Translations under genes and position numbers: made by a program | The notes under the pieces: model-generated | What the model saw: the letters and a program-made list of their open reading frames with translations, nothing else | Database searches by the model: none | Told to the model about the DNA's origin: nothing | Source: Hyphomicrobiales bacterium | GTDB lineage: Bacteria; Pseudomonadota; Alphaproteobacteria; Rhizobiales; Xanthobacteraceae | Reading direction: 5' to 3' | Assembly (NCBI GenBank): GCA_016201085.1 | Contig: JACQDO010000058.1 | Span: 1-12,299, forward strand | DNA: 12,299 nucleotides | In this document: positions 6,365 to 12,299 of the stretch, in pieces | How positions within the stretch are numbered: position 1 is the stretch's first letter | How the letters are laid out: the number at the start of each line of letters is the position of its first letter

Positions 6365-6479
6365 GTCATTCCGGGGCACGTGCGCAGCACGCGAGCCCGG
6401 AATCCAGAGCCATACTATGATGTGTCGGTTATGACCCTGGATTCCGGGTCCGCGCCTTCGGCGCGTCCCGGAAGGACAT
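6365..6479. repeat. Palindromic repeat pair (ATTCCGGG family) between convergent genes
   Basis: Two hairpin units are arranged head to head. The left unit pairs ATTCCGGG (6368-6375) with CCCGGAAT (6396-6403) around an inner CGTGC-GCA-GCACG. The right unit pairs TTCCGGG (6442-6448) with CCCGGAA (6467-6473) around CGCGCC-TTC-GGCGCG. CCCGGAATCCAG (6396-6407) and CTGGATTCCGGG (6437-6448) are perfect 12-bp inverted copies, so the whole region can also form one larger cruciform. The family is the same as at 9873-9971. Its position between two convergent stop codons suits bidirectional termination or 3'-end protection, which is inferred. Confidence 0.85.
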
Positions 6480-6484
6480 TTGGT

Positions 6485-7300
6485 TTAACTCCCGACTTTC
6501 AGTTCCGACACCAGCGCGCGCAGCGCGGCGACGGTCGATGGCGCCACGCTCTTGCCGTTGCGCGGATTTTCCGACGGCACGTTCTCGATCGTCATGGTGA
6601 AGCGGGCGGTGTCGGCATCGACCGTGATGGTGTGCGTATTGCGGGTCACATTCGGATCGGCCCAGATTTCCAATTGCGTGCGGTCGGGACCGATGCCGGC
6701 CAGGCTCAACGCCGCCGCCACGTTCACATTGGTGGGAAAGCCGCGCGCGCCCTCGCGCGCATTGCCGTCGAAAACCTTCAGCGGCGCCGTGATGCCGGCA
6801 AGCGAGATGCCGCGTTCGCGCAGATAAGGCGCCCCTTCGAGCCCGGCCGGCGGCTTGCGCGTCACCATGCGGATCGAGTGGATGGTGCCCTCGGCGGCGC
6901 CGCGTACGGCGTCGAGCCCGATCAGCGCGCCGGTCGGCACCAGAATTCGTGCGCCTTTGGCCTTCGCGCGCGCGATCAGATCCTCGTTCTCCAGCAATTG
7001 TGCGACCGACAACGGCATGAACAGCTTGCCGTTGTCGATGACGGAAATGGCGACCTCGCGGAATAGCGCCGGCGGCAGGCATTCCACCACCACGTCGCAG
7101 TCCTCCGCCAGCTTGGTCGCCTGGCGCACGGCGACGCTGTCGCCGAGCTGCGGCAGCGCGCGGCGTGCCTTGTCGAGATCGCGCACCGCGACGGCGGTAA
7201 GCTTGAGCCCCGGCACGCCGGCGATCAGCCGCCGCGCCACGTCGAGCCCGACCGCGCCAAGCCCGGCCAATCCGACGCGCAGGGGTGGTTTATTTGGCAC
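6485..7300 (-). CDS. nadX: L-aspartate dehydrogenase (NadX family)
   Basis: A 271-residue NAD(P)-dependent dehydrogenase that in characterised members interconverts L-aspartate and iminoaspartate/oxaloacetate. An N-terminal Rossmann fold carries GLAGLGAVG (10-18). The C-terminal catalytic domain carries the family signatures VPTGALIGLDA (121-131), FPTNVNVAAALSLAG (188-202) and DPNVTRNTH (215-223), where His223 fits the proposed catalytic histidine. Length and the ENP...SVAPSTVAALRAL end match the family. The start is GTG at 7300; AGGA, 7 bases upstream, overlaps the TAG of the preceding thioesterase gene, indicating coupling. It is last in the apparent dehydrogenase-thioesterase operon and no nadA/nadC gene is nearby. 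A role in amino-acid catabolism or on an aspartate-like substrate is therefore as plausible as NAD biosynthesis. Confidence 0.88.
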   Translation of the reverse strand: MPNKPPLRVGLAGLGAVGLDVARRLIAGVPGLKLTAVAVRDLDKARRALPQLGDSVAVRQATKLAEDCDVVVECLPPALFREVAISVIDNGKLFMPLSVAQLLENEDLIARAKAKGARILVPTGALIGLDAVRGAAEGTIHSIRMVTRKPPAGLEGAPYLRERGISLAGITAPLKVFDGNAREGARGFPTNVNVAAALSLAGIGPDRTQLEIWADPNVTRNTHTITVDADTARFTMTIENVPSENPRNGKSVAPSTVAALRALVSELKVGS

Positions 7301-7309
7301 GCGACGATC

Positions 7310-7741
7310 CTACTTGGGTTCCGTTACGATATTGCCGGCAATGGCGCGGGCATGGCCGCGGAATTCGGCGATCGCGGTGCCGTCCGCGCGCGTGACCGCC
7401 ACGTCATAGATGCCGGAGCGCCCTTCCAAATGCCGCTCGGTCGCCCGCGCGGTGAGCCGCTCGCCGCGCTGCGCCGGGGTGAGATAATTGATGCTGCAAT
7501 ACTGCGCCACCATGCGCTGATTGCGCGAATTGCAGGCATAGCCGAAGGCGGTGTCGGCCAGCAGATAAATGAAGCCGCCGTGGCAGGTGTGGTGCCAGTT
7601 GACCATCGCTTCGCTCACCGTCATGGCCAGCACGGCCTGGCCTGGCTCGACCGAAATCAGTTGCAGACCAAGTTCGCGGCTGGTGGCGTCGTCCGCCCAC
7701 ATGGCGTCGACACAGGCGCGGGCAAGCGTGGCGGCATCCAT
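7310..7741 (-). CDS. paaI: PaaI-type hotdog-fold acyl-CoA thioesterase
   Basis: A 143-residue hotdog-fold thioesterase resembling hydroxyphenylacetyl-CoA thioesterase PaaI, which removes CoA from dead-end or over-accumulated aryl-acetyl-CoA intermediates. The diagnostic segment NWHHTCHGGFIYLLADTAF (48-66) contains HGG (54-56) and Asp63 at the position of the catalytic acid in PaaI. GYACNSRN follows, as in the family (FACNSYN-like). Length is typical. The ATG at 7741 has GGAAG 8 bases upstream. It lies 56 bp after the DUF1932 dehydrogenase gene, and its stop overlaps the ribosome-binding site of the aspartate dehydrogenase gene. No other phenylacetate (paa) genes are in the window, so the acyl-CoA substrate could be different; the symbol reflects the family rather than a proven paa pathway. 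Confidence 0.85.
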   Translation of the reverse strand: MDAATLARACVDAMWADDATSRELGLQLISVEPGQAVLAMTVSEAMVNWHHTCHGGFIYLLADTAFGYACNSRNQRMVAQYCSINYLTPAQRGERLTARATERHLEGRSGIYDVAVTRADGTAIAEFRGHARAIAGNIVTEPK

Positions 7742-7797
7742 CGTTTCAACTTCCTTTGCGAGCAGTGAAATTCGGTTTGCGCTTTTACATCATGACG

Positions 7798-8637
7798 TCA
7801 GGATTTGAGAAATCGATCCAGCTCGCCGATTTCTTTCTTCTCGCCCTCGACATCCTGCGCGATCCGCTCATAGAACCGCGCGGCGGCGGTAAGCATGGCG
7901 TGCTCGTCGCACTCCTCGCCGACAAAACCGGCGATCTCCTCGAGTTCGGCCACCCAGCGATAGGCTTTCGCATACATGCTCGGCACCTGCCGGTTCAAAT
8001 AGCCGAGCAGCGCCGGCTGGCTTTCCGCCAGTTCCGCCTTCAGCGCCGCGGCCGAGCCGCCGCGCGTGGCGGCGAGCATCATGGCCGCACCCAGCGCGGT
8101 GAAGCCCTTGGTGATGCCGGCATAGGACATCTTCAGCGCCGAGGCGGCGCCGAGTTCGCCGGCGAGCACGCGCACGTCCAGGCCATGGTCGTTGAGCTTG
8201 GCGAAGGCGCCGGCGGCCGGGCCGGAGGCGTAGAATTTGGTGTTGGTCGAACCCGGCTTGGGCGGCGGGCCGATAATGGCGGCACCGACGAAGGGGCAGC
8301 CGGTGGCGGCAATGACTTCGGCAATGTGGTTCACAGTCCGCGGATTGACTGCGTTGCATTCGACATAAATCGGCTTGTTGTTGGCGGCGGTGAGCACATA
8401 CGTCAGCCTCCTGGCCAGCGCCAGCGCCTCGCCCGGCGGCACGATCGAGAGCAGGAAATCGGCTTCCGCCAGCGCCCGCTCGGCAGCGGCGCTCATGCCG
8501 GCCTCGCGCGCGCGCTTGACGCTGGCTTCGCTGCGGCCGGCGAGGGCGGTGAGCACCGTGACCTTATTTTCGGTCAGCCGACGGCCGACGCCGGCGCCCA
8601 TGTTGCCGGGGGCGATGATCGCGATTGTGGGTGTCAT
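7798..8637 (-). CDS. NAD(P)-dependent oxidoreductase with DUF1932 C-terminal domain (beta-hydroxyacid dehydrogenase-like)
   Basis: A 279-residue two-domain dehydrogenase. The N-terminal Rossmann fold (about 4-155) holds APGNMGAGVG (9-18) and the VPPGEAL segment (66-72) typical of 6-phosphogluconate / 3-hydroxyisobutyrate dehydrogenase relatives. The helical C-terminal part (about 160-275) resembles DUF1932, with SALKMSYAGITKG (166-178) carrying Lys169 where the superfamily has its catalytic lysine. The start is placed at 8637 because GGAGGG lies about 8 bases upstream. A longer frame from 8706 would begin inside an 18-bp palindrome and add 23 residues without family character. It is first in the operon with the thioesterase and aspartate dehydrogenase, divergent from the desaturase. 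The substrate is unknown, probably a small beta-hydroxy acid or aromatic-catabolism intermediate. Confidence 0.87.
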   Translation of the reverse strand: MTPTIAIIAPGNMGAGVGRRLTENKVTVLTALAGRSEASVKRAREAGMSAAAERALAEADFLLSIVPPGEALALARRLTYVLTAANNKPIYVECNAVNPRTVNHIAEVIAATGCPFVGAAIIGPPPKPGSTNTKFYASGPAAGAFAKLNDHGLDVRVLAGELGAASALKMSYAGITKGFTALGAAMMLAATRGGSAAALKAELAESQPALLGYLNRQVPSMYAKAYRWVAELEEIAGFVGEECDEHAMLTAAARFYERIAQDVEGEKKEIGELDRFLKS

Positions 8638-8688
8638 AGGCGGCCCTCCACGGCCGTCGGTTCCGGCAGCCAAAGTGTAGAAAGAATA

Positions 8689-8706
8689 ATGTCCGCTAGC
8701 GGACAT
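8689..8706. promoter_or_regulatory. 18-bp perfect palindrome, candidate operator of a divergent promoter region
   Basis: ATGTCCGCTAGCGGACAT is a perfect 18-bp inverted repeat without spacer in the 186-bp gap between the divergent dehydrogenase operon and the desaturase gene. It lies 51 bases upstream of the minus-strand start (8637) and 117 bases upstream of the plus-strand start (8824). On the minus strand TACACT, a few bases downstream, could be a -10 element, which would put the palindrome over the -35 region as expected for a repressor site. Length and symmetry suit a TetR- or GntR/MarR-type dimer, but no such regulator is in the window. Confidence 0.6.
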
Positions 8707-8810
8707 AAATAAACCGCGCTAGTCTACCAAGCAGTCGATTCCAAGACATACCGACATGCGTGAGTGCGGCAGCCCTTCGGCTGGTCGATCTGCACCGCAT
8801 CCATAGACAT

Positions 8811-8816
8811 AAAGGA
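8811..8816 (+). promoter_or_regulatory. Ribosome-binding site deciding a TTG start
   Basis: AAAGGA sits 7 bases before TTG at 8824. The upstream in-frame GTG at 8764 has no comparable site, and the 20 residues it would add are not desaturase-like. This favours the TTG start. Confidence 0.6.
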
Positions 8817-8823
8817 CATCAAC

Positions 8824-9864
8824 TTGAGCAAGGGACAAGGCCCGGCCGATACGGCCGGCGGTAACGACGCGCGCGCCTGGACCGAGAAGCTGCTGCGGTT
8901 CCGCGAGCCCAGCCGCGGGCGCAGCATCGTCGAACTGGGGATTACCTTCGGCCCGCTGGCGTCCTTGTGGGCACTGATGTGGCTGTCTTATTCGTTCGGG
9001 CTGTGGTGGCTGACTTTGCTGTTGGCCGTTCCGGCCGCCGGCTTCCTGGTCCGGCTGTTCATGATCCAGCACGACTGCGGGCATGGCGCGTTCTTCCGTC
9101 ATCGCCTGGCCAATGACTGGACCGGCCGCGTTCTCGGCGTGCTCACCTTCACGCCCTACGATTTCTGGCGGCGCACGCACGCCATCCATCATGCCAGCGC
9201 CGGCAATCTCGAACGCCGCGGCATCGGCGACATCGACACGCTGACGGTGAAGGAATATCTGGCGCTGTCGCGCTGGGGCCGTCTGAAATACCGGCTGTAC
9301 CGCCACCCGGCGGTAATGTTCGGCGTGGGGCCGGCTTATCTCTTCATCGTGCAACACCGGCTTCCGGTCGGCCTCATGCGTAACGGTTGGACGCCGTGGC
9401 TGAGCACGCTGGGCACCAATGCGGCGATCGTGCTCATCGGCGGCGTGCTGATCTGGCTGGTCGGCATCGGCGCCTTCACGCTGGTGCATCTGCCGATCAT
9501 GCTGCTGGCGGCGACCATGGGGGTCTGGCTGTTCTACGTGCAGCACCAGTTCGAGCACACCGTGTGGGCGCACAACGAATGCTGGGATCTGCACGAGGTG
9601 GCGCTGCACGGCAGCTCGTATTACGTGCTGCCCGGCTTTCTGCGCTGGTTCACCGCCAATATCGGCATGCATCACGTGCATCATCTGTGCAGCCGCATTC
9701 CCTATTATCGTCTGCCGCGCGTGCTGCGCGAATATCCCGAACTCGACGCTATCAGCCGGCTGACGTTGTGGGACAGCATCAAATGCGTGCGTCTGGTGCT
9801 GTGGGATGAGGCCCGCAACAAGCTGATCTCGTTCCGCGAGATGCGGCAGCTGCAAGCGGTGTAG
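8824..9864 (+). CDS. Membrane fatty acid desaturase (omega-6 / delta-12-like)
   Basis: A 346-residue integral membrane di-iron desaturase that would introduce a double bond into acyl chains in the inner membrane. Histidine boxes are complete: HDCGH (83-87), HAIHH (119-123) and HHVHH (283-287), plus HQFEH (241-245) common to this subfamily. Hydrophobic segments occur at about 37-80, 165-178, 196-220 and 221-240, consistent with hairpin pairs placing the boxes on the cytoplasmic face. TTG at 8824 is the preferred start because AAAGGA lies 7 bases upstream; GTG at 8764 is the alternative. It is divergent from the DUF1932 dehydrogenase operon across an 18-bp palindrome that could control both. 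Regiospecificity is inferred from overall resemblance, and carotenoid or sphingolipid modification cannot be excluded. Confidence 0.9.
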   Translation: MSKGQGPADTAGGNDARAWTEKLLRFREPSRGRSIVELGITFGPLASLWALMWLSYSFGLWWLTLLLAVPAAGFLVRLFMIQHDCGHGAFFRHRLANDWTGRVLGVLTFTPYDFWRRTHAIHHASAGNLERRGIGDIDTLTVKEYLALSRWGRLKYRLYRHPAVMFGVGPAYLFIVQHRLPVGLMRNGWTPWLSTLGTNAAIVLIGGVLIWLVGIGAFTLVHLPIMLLAATMGVWLFYVQHQFEHTVWAHNECWDLHEVALHGSSYYVLPGFLRWFTANIGMHHVHHLCSRIPYYRLPRVLREYPELDAISRLTLWDSIKCVRLVLWDEARNKLISFREMRQLQAV

Positions 9865-9872
9865 AGAAACTC

Positions 9873-9971
9873 GTCATTCCGGGACGGCCCACAGGGCCGG
9901 ACCCGGAATCCATAATCACAGACCGGGGTTATGGATTCCGGGTTCGCCGCTGCGCGGCGCCCCGGAATGAC
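9873..9971. repeat. Palindromic repeat pair (ATTCCGGG family) between convergent genes
   Basis: This is a 99-base element of two mirror-image hairpins. The left pairs ATTCCGGG (9876-9883) with CCCGGAAT (9902-9909) around GGCCC-ACA-GGGCC. The right pairs ATTCCGGG (9935-9942) with CCCGGAAT (9961-9968) around GCCGC-TGC-GCGGC. The inner arms CCCGGAATCCAT / ATGGATTCCGGG and outer ends GTCATTCCGGG / CCCGGAATGAC are perfect inverted copies. It fills nearly all of the gap between the desaturase stop (9864) and the SDR stop (9979). It is the more complete copy of the family also seen at 6365-6479. Confidence 0.9.
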
Positions 9972-9978
9972 AAAGACC

Positions 9979-10761
9979 TCACAAATGCGTCGCGCCGCCG
10001 TCGGCATTGATGGTCTGTCCGGTGATGAAGGCCGAGCCCTCGGAGGCGAGGAACAGCACGGTGCCGACCAGGTCCTCCGGCGTCTGCGCGCGCGGCACGC
10101 ATTGCATGGAGATGACGCGTTCCTTCCACTCCGGCGTCACGGTCTTGCGCTCGATCTCGGTGAAGACGGCGCCCGGCAGGATGGCGTTGACGGTGATATT
10201 GTCCTTGCCCAATTCGCGCGCCATCGAGCGGCTCATGCCGACCAACGCCGATTTCGACGTGATGTAATGCAGGTAGCCGGGGCGGCCGAGCGAGACCGCG
10301 CCCGAGGCCATGTTGATAATGCGGCCCCATTTTGCCCGCCGCATCGCCGGCAGCACGGCGCGGGCGCACAGCATCTGCCCAGTGATGTTGACGCGTAACA
10401 CCCGTTCCCATTCTTCCAACGGAATCTGCTCGAACGGACGCATCTCCAGGGTGGAGAAAATCGCCGCATTGTTCACCAACACGTCGATGCGGCCGTATTC
10501 GTCCTCGACCACTTCGACCATCTCGTCGATCGAAGCGGGGTCGGCGACGTCGGTGGTAACCGCCAGCGCCTGGCCGCCGGCCCGCAAGATCTCCCCGGCG
10601 ACGCTGGCCGCGGTTTTCTCGTTGCGCTCGGCAATGACGACGCGGGCGCCGGCCTGCGCGAAAGCCTTGGCGAGGACACGGCCGATGCCTTGGCCGGCGC
10701 CGGTGACGATCGCGACGCGGTCGTTCAGTCCGGGAAATATCGCGTTCTGCATGTCGTTCAC
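9979..10761 (-). CDS. Short-chain dehydrogenase/reductase (SDR) family oxidoreductase
   Basis: A 260-residue classical SDR, probably a cytoplasmic NAD(P)-dependent alcohol or ketone oxidoreductase. All core motifs are present: the cofactor glycine motif TGAGQGIG (20-27), Asp71 of the DV adenine-contact pair, NNAA (97-100) and a catalytic tetrad of N125, S153, Y166 and K170 (YITSK). The C-terminal FITGQTINADGG is typical of the FabG/glucose-dehydrogenase-like group. The start is GTG at 10761 with GAGG 7 bases upstream; an internal ATG at 10752 has no properly spaced site. It is a single gene, convergent with the desaturase across a repeat and divergent from the binding-protein gene. Substrate is not predictable from sequence. 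Confidence 0.92.
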   Translation of the reverse strand: MNDMQNAIFPGLNDRVAIVTGAGQGIGRVLAKAFAQAGARVVIAERNEKTAASVAGEILRAGGQALAVTTDVADPASIDEMVEVVEDEYGRIDVLVNNAAIFSTLEMRPFEQIPLEEWERVLRVNITGQMLCARAVLPAMRRAKWGRIINMASGAVSLGRPGYLHYITSKSALVGMSRSMARELGKDNITVNAILPGAVFTEIERKTVTPEWKERVISMQCVPRAQTPEDLVGTVLFLASEGSAFITGQTINADGGATHL

Positions 10762-11089
10762 ATTATGCCTCGCTGGCCATGTGCATCATTCCAGATCGTT
10801 ACGAGCCCGGCCCGGCTCGCTCCGGTTACAGATCCATCGCAAGTCTTCGGTCTTTTCCGGGCCTTCGACGAAACCCTTGTCTCTTGTCAAGTCCTCGGCT
10901 TCGTTCCGCCGATAGACTGCAAGTCACGCCCCGGTGGGGGGTCAATAGTCGCCGCGGATGGCCAAATCGCCTGTTTCTTCGGCCATTTTGCCGTATGCAT
11001 AATATTTCCTGCTGTGGACCTATTGGCTCGGATGCCGGTACATTAGAGCATCTTATGGGAAGGCCGATAACGGCCTCGGGAGGAAACAC
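10762..11089. other. Intergenic region between the SDR and binding-protein genes
   Basis: This 328-base divergent spacer contains no gene I can support. It must hold promoters for both flanking genes, but I see no convincing -35/-10 pair. An AT-rich patch around 10996-11007 (GCATAATATTT) is the best -10 candidate toward the binding-protein gene. A short GC-rich inverted repeat (CCCC-GGT-GGGG, about 10929-10939) and the leader hairpin at 11061-11076 are the only structures noted. Confidence 0.6.
11061..11076 (+). promoter_or_regulatory. Leader hairpin next to the ribosome-binding site of the binding-protein gene
   Basis: AGGCCG-ATAA-CGGCCT is a perfect 6-bp stem with a 4-base loop, directly followed by CGGGAGG, the Shine-Dalgarno sequence of the gene at 11090. 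In mRNA it could stabilise the 5' end or tune access to the site. It lacks a T-run, so termination is unlikely. Confidence 0.5.
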
Positions 11090-12265
11090 ATGCGTAAAAC
11101 TCTATTGGTGGCGAGCACCGCACTGATGCTCGCAGCCGGGCCGGCCATGGCCCAGCAAAAGACGATCAAGATCGGTTTCGTCAGCACTTTCAGCGGGCCG
11201 ACCGCGGTCATCGGCAACGACATGCGCAACAGCTTCGAGCTGGCGCTCGACCATCTCGGCCGCAAGATCGGCGGCATGCCGGTCGAAGTGATCTACGAAG
11301 ACGACCAGCAGAAACCCGACGTCGGCAAGCAGAAAACCGAGAAGCTGATCGAATCCGACAAGGTGGACTTCATCTCCGGCTACATCTGGTCGAACGTGCT
11401 ACTGGCCTCGATCAAGCCGGTAGTCGATTCGAAGACCTTCCTGGTCATCGCCAATGCCGGCCCCTCGCAGATCGCCGGTGAATTGTGCTCGCCTTATGTG
11501 TTCTCGACTTCATGGCAGAACGACCAGACGCCGCAGGCGATGGGTCTCTACATGAATCAGAAGGGCATGAAGTCGGTGTTCTTGATCGGCCCGAACTATG
11601 CCGCCGGCAAGGACATGCTGGCCGGTGTCGCCTCCACCTTCAAAGGCAAGGTGGTGGGGCAAGAGCTGACCACCTGGCCGTCGCAGCTCGACTTCTCGGC
11701 CGAATTGGCCAAGGCGAAAGCCGCCAATCCGGATTCGATCTTCGTGTTCTATCCCGGCGCCGCCGGCGTGCAGTTCCTCAATCAATATGCGCAGGCCGGC
11801 CTGAAGGGGACGATCCCGCTCTACACCGCCTACACCATCGACGAACTGTCGCTGCCGCGGCAGAAGGACCTCGCGCTCGGCGTGCCGGGCGCGCAGGAGT
11901 GGGTGAACGATCTGCCCAACGACGCCAACAAGAAGTTCGTGGCCGACTACATCAAGAAATATAACGGCTCCAGGCCGTCGTTCTACGGCGCGCAGTCTTA
12001 CGATGCCGTCAATCTGATCAACTCGGCGGTCCTCGCCACCAAGGGCAACCTGAGCGACAAGGAAGCCCTGCGCAAGGCGATGGAAAAGGCCGACTTCAAA
12101 TCGGTGCGCGGCGGCTTCAAATTCGGCCACAACCACATGCCGATCCAGAACTTCTACCTGCAGGAAGCGGTCAAGGACGCCAAGGGCGACTTCGTTCTCA
12201 AGACCGTCGCTACCATCGTCAAGGACAACCAGGATCAGTTCCACGGCAAGTGCCCGATGAAGTGA
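11090..12265 (+). CDS. Periplasmic substrate-binding protein of a branched-chain amino acid-type ABC transporter
   Basis: A 391-residue periplasmic solute-binding protein of the Leu/Ile/Val-binding (Peripla_BP_6) class. A classical Sec signal peptide spans 1-21 (MRKT charged end, hydrophobic core, AMA then QQ at the cleavage site). The mature protein opens with TIKIGFVSTFSGPTAVIG, the typical first strand and ligand loop, and continues with two Rossmann-like lobes. GELCSPYVFS and the C-terminal GKCPMK supply two cysteines that could form a disulfide in the periplasm. The ATG at 11090 has a strong GGGAGG site about 6 bases upstream and a small hairpin before it. Permease and ATPase genes are not in the window and would be expected to its right. 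Alphaproteobacteria use this class for amino acids, amides, urea and aromatic acids, so the ligand cannot be assigned. Confidence 0.92.
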   Translation: MRKTLLVASTALMLAAGPAMAQQKTIKIGFVSTFSGPTAVIGNDMRNSFELALDHLGRKIGGMPVEVIYEDDQQKPDVGKQKTEKLIESDKVDFISGYIWSNVLLASIKPVVDSKTFLVIANAGPSQIAGELCSPYVFSTSWQNDQTPQAMGLYMNQKGMKSVFLIGPNYAAGKDMLAGVASTFKGKVVGQELTTWPSQLDFSAELAKAKAANPDSIFVFYPGAAGVQFLNQYAQAGLKGTIPLYTAYTIDELSLPRQKDLALGVPGAQEWVNDLPNDANKKFVADYIKKYNGSRPSFYGAQSYDAVNLINSAVLATKGNLSDKEALRKAMEKADFKSVRGGFKFGHNHMPIQNFYLQEAVKDAKGDFVLKTVATIVKDNQDQFHGKCPMK

Positions 12266-12299
12266 GTTAAGGGCGAAATACAGCGGCGGCGGCGCATCC

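Noticed and set aside
6365..6479. The double hairpin as a tRNA or structured RNA gene
   Set aside because: No cloverleaf or conserved RNA motif; a second copy of the same arrangement at 9873-9971 identifies it as a repeat.
8638..8706. Longer N-terminus (start at 8706) for the DUF1932 dehydrogenase
   Set aside because: That start lies inside the 18-bp palindrome and lacks a ribosome-binding site, while ATG 8637 has GGAGGG at proper spacing and begins directly with the Rossmann strand.
8719..9855. Long open frame on the minus strand opposite the desaturase gene (378 codons)
   Set aside because: The plus strand has all desaturase histidine boxes; the antisense product is His/Gln/Arg-rich and motif-free.
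11510..12244. Antisense open frame within the binding-protein gene (244 codons)
   Set aside because: The plus-strand gene has a signal peptide, a strong ribosome-binding site and family motifs; the antisense product has shadow-type composition.

Overview
The window looks like ordinary chromosomal DNA of a high-GC alphaproteobacterium, most likely order Hyphomicrobiales (Bradyrhizobium / Rhodopseudomonas / Pseudolabrys-like). The grounds are base composition, a FixK-type regulator with a matching TTGA-N6-TCAA box, and short palindromic repeats (ATTCCGGG...CCCGGAAT and CCCGC-GAAA-GCGGG) of a kind common in that group. The genus is an inference. I see no phage, IS element, CRISPR array or RNA gene.

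Layout. (1) 34-3816, minus strand: a three-gene molybdenum hydroxylase operon of the CoxMLS / xanthine dehydrogenase family, in the order FAD subunit, molybdopterin subunit, [2Fe-2S] subunit. The first two genes overlap by 4 bases. A palindromic repeat pair sits between the last two and supplies the C-terminal tail of the large subunit. A 16-bp palindrome (3871-3886) lies in front of the operon. (2) 3952-4602, minus: a Crp/Fnr regulator of FixK type without an Fe-S cysteine cluster. A perfect TTGA-N6-TCAA box lies about 210 bp upstream of it. (3) 4990-6359, plus: a very small predicted membrane protein (30 aa), then a flavin amine-oxidase-like enzyme. (4) 6485-8637, minus: an apparent operon of a DUF1932-type NAD(P)-dependent dehydrogenase, a PaaI-type thioesterase and an L-aspartate dehydrogenase. 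(5) 8824-9864, plus: a membrane fatty acid desaturase, divergent from (4), with an 18-bp perfect palindrome in the shared intergenic region. (6) 9979-10761, minus: a short-chain dehydrogenase. (7) 11090-12265, plus: a periplasmic binding protein of a branched-chain-amino-acid-type ABC transporter; the rest of the transporter is presumably beyond the right edge.

Both convergent junctions closest to the desaturase block (6365-6479 and 9873-9971) are filled by members of one repeat family folded as two hairpins in inverted orientation.

The genes suggest oxidative catabolism of small organic molecules: a molybdenum hydroxylase, a flavin oxidase, a CoA thioesterase, three NAD(P) oxidoreductases and a solute-binding protein. 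No single pathway is demonstrated. The most unusual items are the regulatory palindromes, the 30-aa membrane ORF with two inverted repeats just upstream, and the repeat that has altered both the end of the large hydroxylase subunit and the leader of the small one. I did not find a convincing previously undescribed multi-gene system.
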